Assembly: GCA_031835245.1 (NCBI GenBank)
Contig: JAVKOQ010000009.1
Span: 1-64,000 of the forward strand
Origin: Balamuthia mandrillaris
Lineage: Eukaryota; Discosea; Longamoebia; Balamuthiidae
Length of the DNA: 64,000 bases
Direction: 5' to 3'
Part shown: positions 33,732-43,392 of the stretch, one piece after another
Layout: each line of letters opens with the position of its first letter
Numbering within the stretch: position 1 is the first letter of the stretch
Notes under the pieces: model-generated
Database searches by the model: none
What the model saw: the letters and a program-made list of their open reading frames with translations, nothing else
Told to the model about the DNA's origin: nothing
Position numbers and translations under genes: made by a program

Positions 33732-34341
33732 GTCGGTGTGAGGGAAGGTGAGCAAATAACAAAAAAGTTAATCTTATCTTTTGTGCTTGCAAGGAGGATG
33801 CGATGCGAGGTTCGAAACGCAGGAGGAAAAAGAAGAAGAAGAAGAACAAGAAGAAGGAGGAAAAGAACGTTTTTGCATCCGTCTTTTTTTTGCAAAAAAA
33901 AAGCAAAACACAACCGAAACACAACCAGACCACAACCGAAACACAAATAAACCACAACCGAAACACAAGCGTTTGGAGGTTTGGTAACGCGGCGAGCGGT
34001 GGCTCTTTCTTTTTTGCTTCCGTGGGTTTTTTTGTGTGTCACTGAAAATGATGCACTGCGGAAACGAAAACTCACCACCCTCCCTTTGTTCTGTGAGAGG
34101 GGAAACTTCGAGGAGGAGAGGAGCGAGGACAAGGAGGAGGCCCCTAAGGGTGGAGGAGAGAGAGGTACTTTTTTTCTGACCATGTCTCTTGGTTGGAGAG
34201 AGCCTCCATCTTGTTGTGGGAGAAGTCTATTAAAAAAAAAAAGAAAAGAGACTTTCGAACATGTATACTCTTCTTTTGTTATGGCGACAGCCTTGGCAGA
34301 CCGAAGCGATATGTATGTATCACACAATGCCATCACCAAGG
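33732..34341. other. Intergenic spacer with a 22-bp minisatellite
   Basis: 610 bp between two minus-strand genes. It contains about three copies of a unit CCACAACCGAAACACAA (33909-33968), a polypurine stretch (33820-33865) and T-runs. No gene or RNA is recognised. Confidence 0.6.
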
Positions 34342-37010
34342 TCATCTCATGCCACGCCCACGGCTGATAGGCATCATTCTGCCCATCATTCTAACCTCGG
34401 GCCTCCTCCTCTGGGTGAAGTCGATGCAGACGCAATGGCCCTGGCCGACGTGCTCCTCCAACTCGGATTGGTTGGTCACATAGTGGACGTGCTCGTTGCA
34501 CGCTTCGCATAACCTTCTGGTGTCCATGCCAAACGAGTCTCTGGGCAACGAAAAGTCTGGCTTGAGTTGCTCCCTGAATGAAAACGTTTGGTCAGAAAAG
34601 AGAAAACGAGACTAGTGAGAAGAGAGAAGAGGAGAGAGAGAGAGAGAGAGAGAAAAGGAGAACAAATAAAAGACGAATAAGACAAACCATATCAAAGGGC
34701 ACTTAAGCTCCCACTCGCAGTTTTCGATGGGGTGAGCATTGCCGGAAGCATTTCGTACTGGCTGATGACCATACTTCTGGACGGCGGTCTCTCTGAGCTT
34801 GAAGAACTTGAACCAGCTCCTCATCTTGAGGTTGGGGTTCTGTTGGGGCCAATGCTGCAGGAATAGCCTGTGCCAGATGCTGTTATCCAGAGCGAGCTCT
34901 CCAAAAGCTTTGCAGACTAAACCGATGGAGATGGCATCTTTTGGTTTTGCAATGGCCACGTCAAAGATCTCTGTAACAGTAGGTAAGCAATTGTGTGAGC
35001 GTGAAAAAGAGGAACAAGAAAGAAAGAACAAATAAACAAGCTTACTCAGTAGAACTTCCGCCGGCAAGTCTGTGAGATGGTTGGTTTGGCCAGGAGAATA
35101 GATCTCTATGCAATGGTGGAACAGAAAGGAGAGAAGCAGTAGCAGGAATGTAAGAACAATGAGAAGAACAAGACATGAATAATAACAACAAGAACAAGAG
35201 GCAAAAGGAAAGGTACCAGGACAATTGGCAGCAGTCCTGAACATGCCACCCACATCAAATACAAAGCCTTCACTTCCAAAGTTCGTCTGCAACTCCACCT
35301 TGCCACACACTCCCACCACTGGCACGTATGGCAAGGCACGGTCCATGTCTCTCTCCACCACAGCCACCAGGTCATAGTTGAGGGTGAAGAAGAGCTCTCC
35401 TCTGTTGGTGATGCCACACCCCAGGGTGTCTCCTGCTCGCATCACATCACGCCTTCCCGAAGCAGCCAGAGCGAGTTGGCCCTTTGGAGCGTCTCTTGAG
35501 CCGGAATAGTAGCACCAGTCGTCGCTGTGAAACCCATAGGTCCTTGTTTGTTGGAAAAATAAACATATGAGCAGTTAGTTTACTTAAAGACAAAGAAGAA
35601 GATGAAGAAACAGCGGAAATCCAACGAAACAGCATTCAGAACTACAAGAGCAAAGGGACGGAGAGATGTACCCATCAAACCAACCGGGAAGCGCTTTCTT
35701 TGCAGGGAATCTGAGGTGTTTGGTGGTTAGCCCCACTGCCACCATTCTACACGGCGCGAAGGCAAACGAAAACAAATGGGTTAACAAAGAAGAGGAAAGA
35801 AGGTAGGGAAAAAAAGAGTATTGAGAGGAACGTACGCTTTGGGTGGCAGGCGAAGAATGGTGACCTCGTAGAAACACACCATGTTGTGCAGGATCCAGAA
35901 TGCTGCATTTCCTTGAACCGCTTGTTGGTCTCATCGACACTCGTTAAGGTGTAATACTTCACAAAGAATGATCGAGAGGAGGCAGAGGAAGAGAGAAGAG
36001 AGAGAGAGAGAGAGAGAGAAGGGAGAGGAAGAGAGAGAGGAAGCAAGAGAGAGATAGAGTGAGAAAGGATATTAGTTCAAGATCACTATCATTGGACGAC
36101 GTATTATCCAGGTGTCTGCCTTGCGCCTTCAACGTGGACTGTGTGGCCTCCTGCGGTACGCTCCATCCCGTTGGAATGGTCTTATAACTCTCCTCGCTGT
36201 CGAACACGCTGTTCACATCAAACCTGAACGGTTGGATGCCAAAGTTTGCCACGAGGCCCACTCCCGGTCCATCCACACCTATTATGGGGGTGCAGACAGT
36301 TCTGGCCTCCAGCTTAATGGCGCGTGCCACAAGGGCGCTGTTCACGGTGAAGAAGAGCTCTCCTCCGTTGGTGAGCCCGCAGCCGATGGTGTCGCCGGCC
36401 TGGATGCGTTTGGCTTGAGGGTAGCTGGCCCTGGGTTGGCCCGCTCCCCCAAAGTAACTCCAGTCATCGCTATGAAACCCATGCGTCCTGTTGTCGTGCA
36501 TCATGAGAGGTAAGGAGGAAGGACCAAGCGGTAGAGGAAGAAGCAGCAGCAGAAGAAGAAGAACAAGAAGAACGAAGAAATGTACCCAGGTAACCAACCC
36601 GGCAGAGCACCTTTGGAAGGGAAGACAGTGTCGCGGGTGGTGCAACCCACCGCAACCATGCTTTTGGCCAAACAGAAATAATCAACAAAAAAAAACAATC
36701 AACAGGCAGGAAGGAGATGAACGAACGTTCCCGAAGCCAAACGAGAGATGGTAACCTCAAAGAACGAAACACGGTCTTTCATGACTCTAAAAGAGCCGTT
36801 GGCCTGCACCGCTTGTTGCCAGTCAAAGAAACACCACCTCCGCTGTAACACACCAACAAGAAACGACAGAAGAGAAAGCAAAGAAAGAAAAAAGAAGAAG
36901 GATATCAATGGTTTTCCTACAGGTGCTTTGTCATTTTGGAGCTCCAGCCCTCGGATGGACAACCTGGAGGAAGAGAGCGATTCGGAGGACCAACCCGTAG
37001 GTTCTTCCAT
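34342..37010 (-). CDS. F-box protein with two SPRY domains, copy A
   Basis: Exon 1 (37010-36906) encodes MEEPTGWSSESLSSSRLSIR-type leader shared by three paralogues. SPRY 1: FFDWQQAVQANGSFRVM, VSFFEVTISRLASG, MVAVGCTTRDTVFPSKGALP, GFHSDDWSYFGGAGQPRA, AGDTIGCGLTNGGELFFTVN and GVGLVANFGIQPFRFD. SPRY 2: QQAVQGNAAFWILHNM, FYEVTILRLPPK, RTYGFHSDDWCYYSGS, GDTLGCGITNRGELFFTLNY and FGSEGFVFDVGGMF. Then an F-box, LTDLPAEVLLS ... ISIGLVCKAFGELALDNSIW, followed by HRLFLQHWPQQNPNLKMRSW. The tail has CEACNEHVHYVTNQSELEEH and GQGHCVCIDF, a possible metal-binding module. Expected role: SCF substrate receptor, with SPRY domains binding the target. The intron between the SPRY domains (36072-35928) has AT-AC borders; the first intron also starts ATATCCTT. 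Confidence 0.85.
35928..36072 (-). other. Minor-spliceosome (U12-type) AT-AC intron in copy A
   Basis: On the gene strand the intron begins ATATCCTTTCTCAC after codon CTA and ends GATGAGAC before CAACAAGCGGTT. A branch-site match CCTTAAC (35949-35943) lies 15 nt before the acceptor. The join is phase 0 and yields DLEL|QQAVQGNAAFW. Length 145 nt. Confidence 0.88.
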
Positions 37011-37669
37011 CTTTCTTTTTCTTTAACTTCTATTTGTTTTTCGTGAACAGTTTTTTTTAAACTTTATACTCTCTCTGGATGGCTTTATAGGAATGGGCGG
37101 GAAATGCTTGCGTGTTGGTCAAAGTCCTTGCGTGGCAGTCAACCACAACGCCAGGTTCAAGCCTCCCTTGGAGGCGCCTGTGGTGAAGAAAGTCAAAGGA
37201 AAGAGATCGGTGCGACCACCGTTGGTGGTGGTAACGCATTTGCCGGGCAAAACATCAGCAAACTGCCAATCTATGTGAACTTTCTTTCGTTTGGTTTTTT
37301 CTGTGTTCTCGTCACAACACTCACTACCAGTGGGCGTTCATTGGGCAACCTTTAGCATGACACATGGAGCTTGTTCTTTTTCTGATGATCCCTTCTTCCT
37401 CCCTCCGATCTGGATTGCATCTTACCACCACTATGCACTATGCAGGCGAACGTCGGGCTATCATGTTTTTGTCCCGGTTCTATGTTCGGGTGGAATGGAC
37501 ACACCAGTGCTGCAATCTTTGGAGCAGAAGTGGAACGGGTACCTTCGCAAGCGACGCTACTGTCTTGTTTTTCGTTGCATGTATTTGTCAACATGCACAA
37601 AACTGTATATTTGGAGCACCGGAGAAGGCCAGTACTGCCCTCCTATCAGTCTAACAGGCGTTTTGTCCG
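37011..37669. other. Spacer between F-box copies A and B
   Basis: 659 bp between the start of copy A and the stop of copy B, both on the minus strand. It has balanced composition and several short open frames on both strands but no recognisable motif. A region of local self-complementarity (CCACCGTTGGTGG, near 37217) is present. I cannot assign it. Confidence 0.5.
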
Positions 37670-38967
37670 TTATCTCAAAGTGGGTCCACGCCTGACGGCC
37701 ACCATTTTGCCCATCTTTCTTCTTGGCTCGGGGTGCTTTCGTTGGGTGAAGTCGATGCAGACGCAATGGCCCTGGCCGACGTGCTCCTCCAACTCGGATT
37801 GGTTGGTCACATAGTGGACGTGCTCCTTGCATGCGCCGCATAACCTCTTGACCTCCATGTCAAACGAGTCCCTTGGTACTGAATAGTCGGGCTTGAGTTG
37901 TTCCCTGTTTGGATAATAAGGTACAGAAGAAGGATAAAAGGGTTATAAGCAAAGTGATAAAGAGAGGACAGATAAACAAAACAAAAAATACAAACCATAC
38001 TAACGGACATTGAAACTCCCAGTCGCAGTTTTCGATGGGATGAGCACCACCAGAAGCGTATAGGGTTTCTCGATGACCATACTGCTTGAGAGCCTCCTCT
38101 CTGAGCATGAAGAACTTGAACCAGCTCCTCATCTTGAGATTGGGGTTCTGTTGGGGCCACCGCTGCAGGAATAGTCTTTGCCAGATGCTGTTGTCGACCA
38201 CCAACCCTTGGAAGGCTTTGCAGACTAAGCCGATGGAGACTGCCTCCTTTGGCGTTGAGATGGCGCCGTCGAAGATCCCTATAATATGGGAGTTAACGTG
38301 TCAGCTCTTTTGGTGAGTTTTTTAATTTTAGAAAAAAGAGAAGAAAGAGAAGAATGCGGGGAGAGCTCAGTAAGTTTGGAGAAGAGTGGATAAAGAATCG
38401 TACTCAGAAGAACTTCGGCTGGAATATCTGTCAAGTGAGTGCTTTGACCAGGAGAATAGATATCTTGTAATGCAACGACGTGCAGGTGAAGAGTAGCATA
38501 TAAAGAGTGGTATCAAACAAGAATTAGGTTAGAATAACGACAAGAACAAGAAGCAAAAAGAGAAAGGTACCAGGACAATTGGCAGCAGTCCTGAACATGC
38601 CACCCACATCAAATACAAAGCCTTCACTTCCAAAGTTCGTCTGCAACTCCACCTTGCCACACACTCCCACCACTGGCACGTATGGCAAGGCACGGTCCAT
38701 GTCTCTCTCCACCACAGCCACCAGGTCATAGTTGAGGGTGAAGAAGAGCTCTCCTCTGTTGGTGATGCCACACCCCAGGGTGTCTCCTGCTCGCATCACA
38801 TCACGCCTTCCCGAAGCAGCCAGAGCGAGTTGGCTCTCTGACTCGGCGGATCCTGCAAAATAACACCAGTCGTCGCTGTGAAACCCATATGTCCTTTTGA
38901 TAAACAAGATACAAGTCAAGAAAAGAATAGAACGACAAGAAGTAAGAGAGAGGAGAGCAGAGGAGAG

Positions 38968-39011
<44 letters not shown>

Positions 39012-40497
39012 GATAGCAGTAATGTACCCAGCTAGCCAACCAGGAAGAGCTCCCTTCGCAGGAAATGTACGTTTAGTGGTTAATCCCACGGCCACCAATC
39101 TGAATGCATATCAGAGCATGCAATCTCAGCAATTGCTTCCAATTTCTCTAGAAGCCAAAAAAGAAGGAGGAAAGGAACGTACGCTTTGGGTGGCAGGCGA
39201 AGAATGGTGACCTCGTAGAAACACACCATGTTGTGCAGGATCCAGAATGCTGCATTTCCTTGAACCGCTTGTTGGTCTCCTCGACACTCGTTAAGGAGTA
39301 ACGCTTTGTTTTCCAAGAAAGAGAATGCAAGGCGAAGAGAGTGAGAGAGAAAGAGAGAGTAAAAGGATATTATTTCAAGCTCGCAGTCTTTGGTTGACAT
39401 GTTGTCCAGGCTCTTGCCCTTAATCTTCAACGTGGAATCCATGGCCTCCTGTGGCGCACTCCATCCCGTAGGAACAGTCTTATAGCTCGTCTCACTATCA
39501 AACATGCAGTTCACGTCAAAACGAAAGGCTTGCTGGCCAAAGTTTGCCACGAGGCTCACGCCTGGGCCATCCACGCCAATTATAGGAGTGCACACGGTGT
39601 TCTCATCAAGCTGTAACGCTCTAGCGACAAGGGTAGTATTCACGGTGAAGAAGAGCTCTCCTCCGTTGGTGAGCCCGCAGCCGATGGTGTCGCCGGCCTG
39701 GATGCGTTTGGCTTGAGGGTAGCTGGCCCTGGGTTGGCCCGCTCCCCCAAAGTAACTCCAGTCATCACTATGAAACCCATGCGTCCTGTTGTCGTGTATC
39801 CTAGAGGTAAGGAGGAAGGACCAAGCGGTAGAGGAAGAAGCAGCAGCAGCAGCAGAAGAAGAGGAAGAAGAACGAAGAAGAAGCAGAAGAAGAAGAAGAA
39901 GAAGAAGAAGAAGAAGAAGAAGAAGAACAAGAAGAACAAGAACAAGAAGAAGAAGAAGAAGAAGAAGAAGAAGAAGAAGAAGAAGAAGAAGAAGAAGAAG
40001 AACAAGAAGAAGAAGAAGAAGAAGAAGAACAAGAAGAACAAGAAGAAGAAGAAGAAGAACTGTACCCAGGTAACCAGCCAGGCAGAGCGCCGTTGGACGG
40101 AAAGCAGTCGCAACGGGTGGTGAAACCTACCGCAATCGTTCTGCGCGGTAAAAAAAAAAGAACAAAAGTTTTAATACTAAACACTTTTTGTTTTACAAAG
40201 AGTAGAGATGGAAGAACGAACGTTCCCGAAGCCAAACTGGATATGGTCACCTCAAAGAACGAAACGCCGCCTGTCCCGGCCCGAAAGGAACCATTGGCTT
40301 GCACCGCTTAAGAACAAAGTTAAAGAAGCCTCTTTTATTTATTCCCAATCCGAAGAAGCTTGCTTTTTTTTATAAAAAAAAAAGGATATCAATGGCTGCC
40401 CAACGGGTGCTTTGATATTTTTGAGCTTGAGTCCTTTCACGGACAGCTTCGACGAGGAAGGCGACCCGGACGACCAACCTGTGGGTGGTCCTTCCAT
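37670..40497 (-). CDS. F-box protein with two SPRY domains, copy B
   Basis: Same order as copy A. Leader MEGPPTGWSSGSPSSSKLSV (40497 onward). SPRY 1: AVQANGSFRAGTGGVSFFEV, RTIAVGFTTRCDCFPSNGA, GFHSDDWSYFGGAGQPRA, GGELFFTVNTTLVARAL and GVSLVANFGQQAFRFDV. SPRY 2: QQAVQGNAAFWILHNM, LVAVGLTTKRTFPAKGALP and RTYGFHSDDWCYFAGSAES. F-box: LTDIPAEVLL ... VSIGLVCKAFQGLVVDNSIW. Tail: CGACKEHVHYVTNQSELEEH, GQGHCVCIDF. The inter-SPRY intron is AT-AC (39370-39275). The first intron has the ATATCC donor, but its downstream end is diverged: the exon homologous to FFDWQQ is interrupted by a TAA and I could not find an acceptor in phase, so the first SPRY half-exon may be damaged or spliced differently. A (CTT)n tract fills another intron (40059-39854). 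Confidence 0.78.
39275..39370 (-). other. Minor-spliceosome (U12-type) AT-AC intron in copy B
   Basis: Begins ATATCCTTTTACTC after codon ATA, ends GAGGAGAC before CAACAAGCGGTT; branch-site match TCCTTAAC with CCTTAAC at 39296-39290, 15 nt from the acceptor. Phase 0, length 96 nt. It occupies the same place as the AT-AC intron of copy A. Confidence 0.88.
39854..40059. repeat. (GAA/CAA)n tract in an intron of F-box copy B
   Basis: About 205 bp of GAAGAA with scattered CAAGAA, CTT on the sense strand. The matching intron of copy A has only a short version (36539-36573), so this tract expanded after duplication. Confidence 0.92.
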
Positions 40498-40534
40498 CTT
40501 CTTCCCTGCTTAATTCCCGTTAATATAACTATTT

Positions 40535-41604
40535 TTATTTATTTATTTTTGTAACGTTTTCTTCGTCTCGCCTTTTTCCGTGTCGTCCTGAAAAAATTTC
40601 AGGACGACACGGCACGCGCATACTATTCGCCCATTGCTCCTGTAATGCTATCAAAAGTTTCGAATTGCGGCGCACCAACCAGCTTCGACGATGACTACGG
40701 GAGGGCCGGTAACACGAGATGAAGGTGAAGTCGATGCAAACGGGATGGCCTTGGCTCATGTTCTTCTCCAACGAGCGTTGGTTGGTCACAAAACGGACGT
40801 CCTTGCTGCACGCTGAGCAAACCCGTTCCATCGCAAAGTCGCCGGTTGGTGCCATTGAATATTTTCCCCCCAGGTTTTCCCTTTTGTTTTTGTCAAGAGC
40901 AGAGAGTATCGAACAACTTGTTAGCAAAGCACAAACAAAGGCAAAAGCGTTGCCTTGTTTGTGACCAACCATATCAATGGGCATTCCATCTCCTGCTCAC
41001 AGTTCTCGATGGGATGGGCACAGCCGAGGGTCAAAGCAGCTGCTTTGTGCTGGTCGTGCTGGAGTACAGCCTCGGCTCTGAGCTTGAAGAACTTGAACCA
41101 GCTCCTCATCTTGAGGTTGGGGTTCTGCTGGGGCCAATGCCCCTGGAACAGCCGTTGCCACATGTTGTTATCCAGCACGAGCTCTTGGAAGGCTTTGCAG
41201 ACTAAACCGATGGAGATGGCATCTTTTGGCTTCAGAATGGCAGCGTCGAGAATAACTGTCACGTTAAAAGGTTAAATAGGAGACTGGTAAAATAGGAGAA
41301 AAGGATTGGAAAAAACAAGAAAAGAAAAAAGAAACACAGTGTAACTCAACGCACTCAAAAGTAGCTCGACTGGGATGTCGCTGATGCTTCTTCTGTCCGC
41401 TTCTTCGCTTTGTTACAGTTTCAGTCAAAGAAAACGTACGTGCTGCAGCAGCAAAAACGCTGATTATGCATTTGAAAAAAACGAAAACAAAAAAAAGGAT
41501 ATCAGCTCTCCGCCGTTGGGAAAGTCATTGTGGATCTCACGTCCCCGAATGGCCAACTTGCACGAGGACAGCTGTTCGGGTGACCAACCTGCAGGTTCTT
41601 CCAT
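40535..41604 (-). CDS. F-box protein, SPRY-less paralogue, copy C
   Basis: Leader MEEPAGWSPEQLSSCKLAIR (41604-41503) is homologous to copies A and B and is followed by the same ATATCCTTTTTT donor. The next recognisable exon already holds the F-box (ISDIPVELLL), then ISIGLVCKAFQELVLDNNMW, QRLFQGHWPQQNPNLKMRSW and HPIENCEQEMECPLIW. The tail has CSACSKDVRFVTNQRSLEKN and SQGHPVCIDF, so two of the Cys/His positions persist but HC is HP. After that it carries its own 60-residue basic extension to the TAA at 40535. Both SPRY domains are missing, as if a deletion joined the first intron to the intron before the F-box. The exact acceptor is not settled. The stop is only 37 bp from the start of copy B. 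Confidence 0.72.
40578..40612. repeat. 16-bp perfect hairpin near the 3' end of copy C
   Basis: CCGTGTCGTCCTGAAA, loop AAA, then its exact complement TTTCAGGACGACACGG. It lies within the C-terminal coding extension of copy C, 80 bp before the start of copy B, and could act as an RNA stem in a 3' or intergenic region. Confidence 0.9.
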
Positions 41605-41841
41605 CTTCCTTATTGTTTATTGTTGTTTTGCTTCACCACTTTGCTGGTTTTATTGTTTGAGCCTCTCTATGAATTCCGTGAGCCCAACTCCGGGGCTTTC
41701 TGCTATGTTAATTAATTGGGTTCAATAAAAAGATGCTTCTCAATCTCACGTGTTAGCTCACCTCTTCCTTGTTTCGGCAGGCTTTTTGAAAAGAATAACG
41801 CAAGGCAACTTTAAAAAGATTTACATGCAATATTTAAAAAG

Positions 41842-43351
41842 TTAGGTACTTTCATGCTCTTCTTCCTCCCATGTCGTTATCTCTGGGCGTCCCCAAGTAA
41901 ATAGAGACATACGAGGAAAGGAAGAACTGCCCCAGTTCAAGTCGCTGGTGGTATTGGTGACAATGCTCCAAACATAGGGCGTGAAGAATTGGCGTGGATT
42001 CTCTTCTTCCTCATAAGTAAACTGTAACGGGTAGTCCTGTTTAATGTACACATCAGTTTATTTAAGTGGTTTGCTTCAGGCGAAAGAAAGTTAATGTACG
42101 AACCATTTGTTTTACAGCCCTGGAGCCTCGTTCAATGGCCTCAAGCACTATATCCGTTGTCCATTCTGTAGGAGCTGTTGTACGTTGTAACAAGGACTTG
42201 AAATGATTCATCACCTTAAATAATTATTGTGTTAGTTTTAAACAACAAGAAAAACAGAAATTGAAGAAAAAGAAGAGAAAAAGTGAATAGAAGAAATAGC
42301 AAACGGTGAGAAAATAAGTACCGCTTCAATGTTTCTCACCAAAGGAAGAAACCGTGAATGCATTCTATAGGGAGCAAATATTTCAGATTCTTGGAGAAGA
42401 GCGTAAGAGAGATGAGGATTCTTTCGAAGAGAGTTCATTAAACATGAGTTCAGAATTTCCAAGACGATGTGCATAAAGGATTCAGAGATGGCGACATCCT
42501 GACTCTGTTTTTTAACCAGGTAAACAAAGAAAAAAAAGTCAGAAATAATACCAATGGCGAGAAAGAAAATAAAGGAAAAACAGAGAAACGAAGAAAGACT
42601 CACATGATCTTCAACGCTTTGAACAATGACCGGACATTGTTGACGTCGGTCACGTTCTGCATCGTTTTTGTCCGGTGTTGTGTTCTGGTGAATCGCGTTT
42701 GTTGAAGAAAAAGTTTCGTTGGCTTCAGCAACGGGTGTAACTACAGGAGTGATAGACTTGGGCGGCATTGGCGCTGTCTGTCCCACCTGAGCGGAGCTCT
42801 CGCACTTCCTCAAGAACAGGGCATGCTTCTTGGCAATCATGCCAAATAGTTTGACCAGGCGATGGGCGGCGTAAGGGTGCAAATCCTCAAAGCTGGCTGA
42901 CATGTTTGCCAGCGTGGCCAAACAGTTGAGGTGCAAGTAGGTATCCTGTTATAACAACATTTGTTACTTTGGAAGATAACAGAAAAAATATCATAGAAAT
43001 GCTAACGCACCCTCATCTTGCTAAGATTCATTTGAACAGTTCGAACCAGAACGATGACGATGAGGCTTCCAAGTCTGATCTTTTGAAGAAACCGTTCCTT
43101 AAACCACGGAACGGTCGGCACGAACTTGCCATCAGCAATCAGAACAGTGAAAAAGGTGTCAGGGCAAACTGAATAATCAACTTAGGATAAAACATAAAAT
43201 ACCAAAGTTTGAACATTTCTGTTAAAAAGTTGATCTTGGCTAAGAATAAGAAGGCAGATAAGAATCATGTAGATATGCTTTTCTTGGGGTTTGTCTTCTA
43301 TAGACGAATACAAGAGATGCAACATTGGTAATAACTGGAAATAAAGGTCAG

Positions 43352-43392
<41 letters not shown>

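Noticed and set aside
37093-37355. Short basic frames in the spacer between F-box copies A and B
   Set aside because: No homology to the leader or domains of the family and no splice partners.
40250-40389. A clean AT-AC join for the first intron of F-box copy B
   Set aside because: The donor is present, but no AC or AG acceptor restores the phase of the SPRY exon, so I do not claim this junction.
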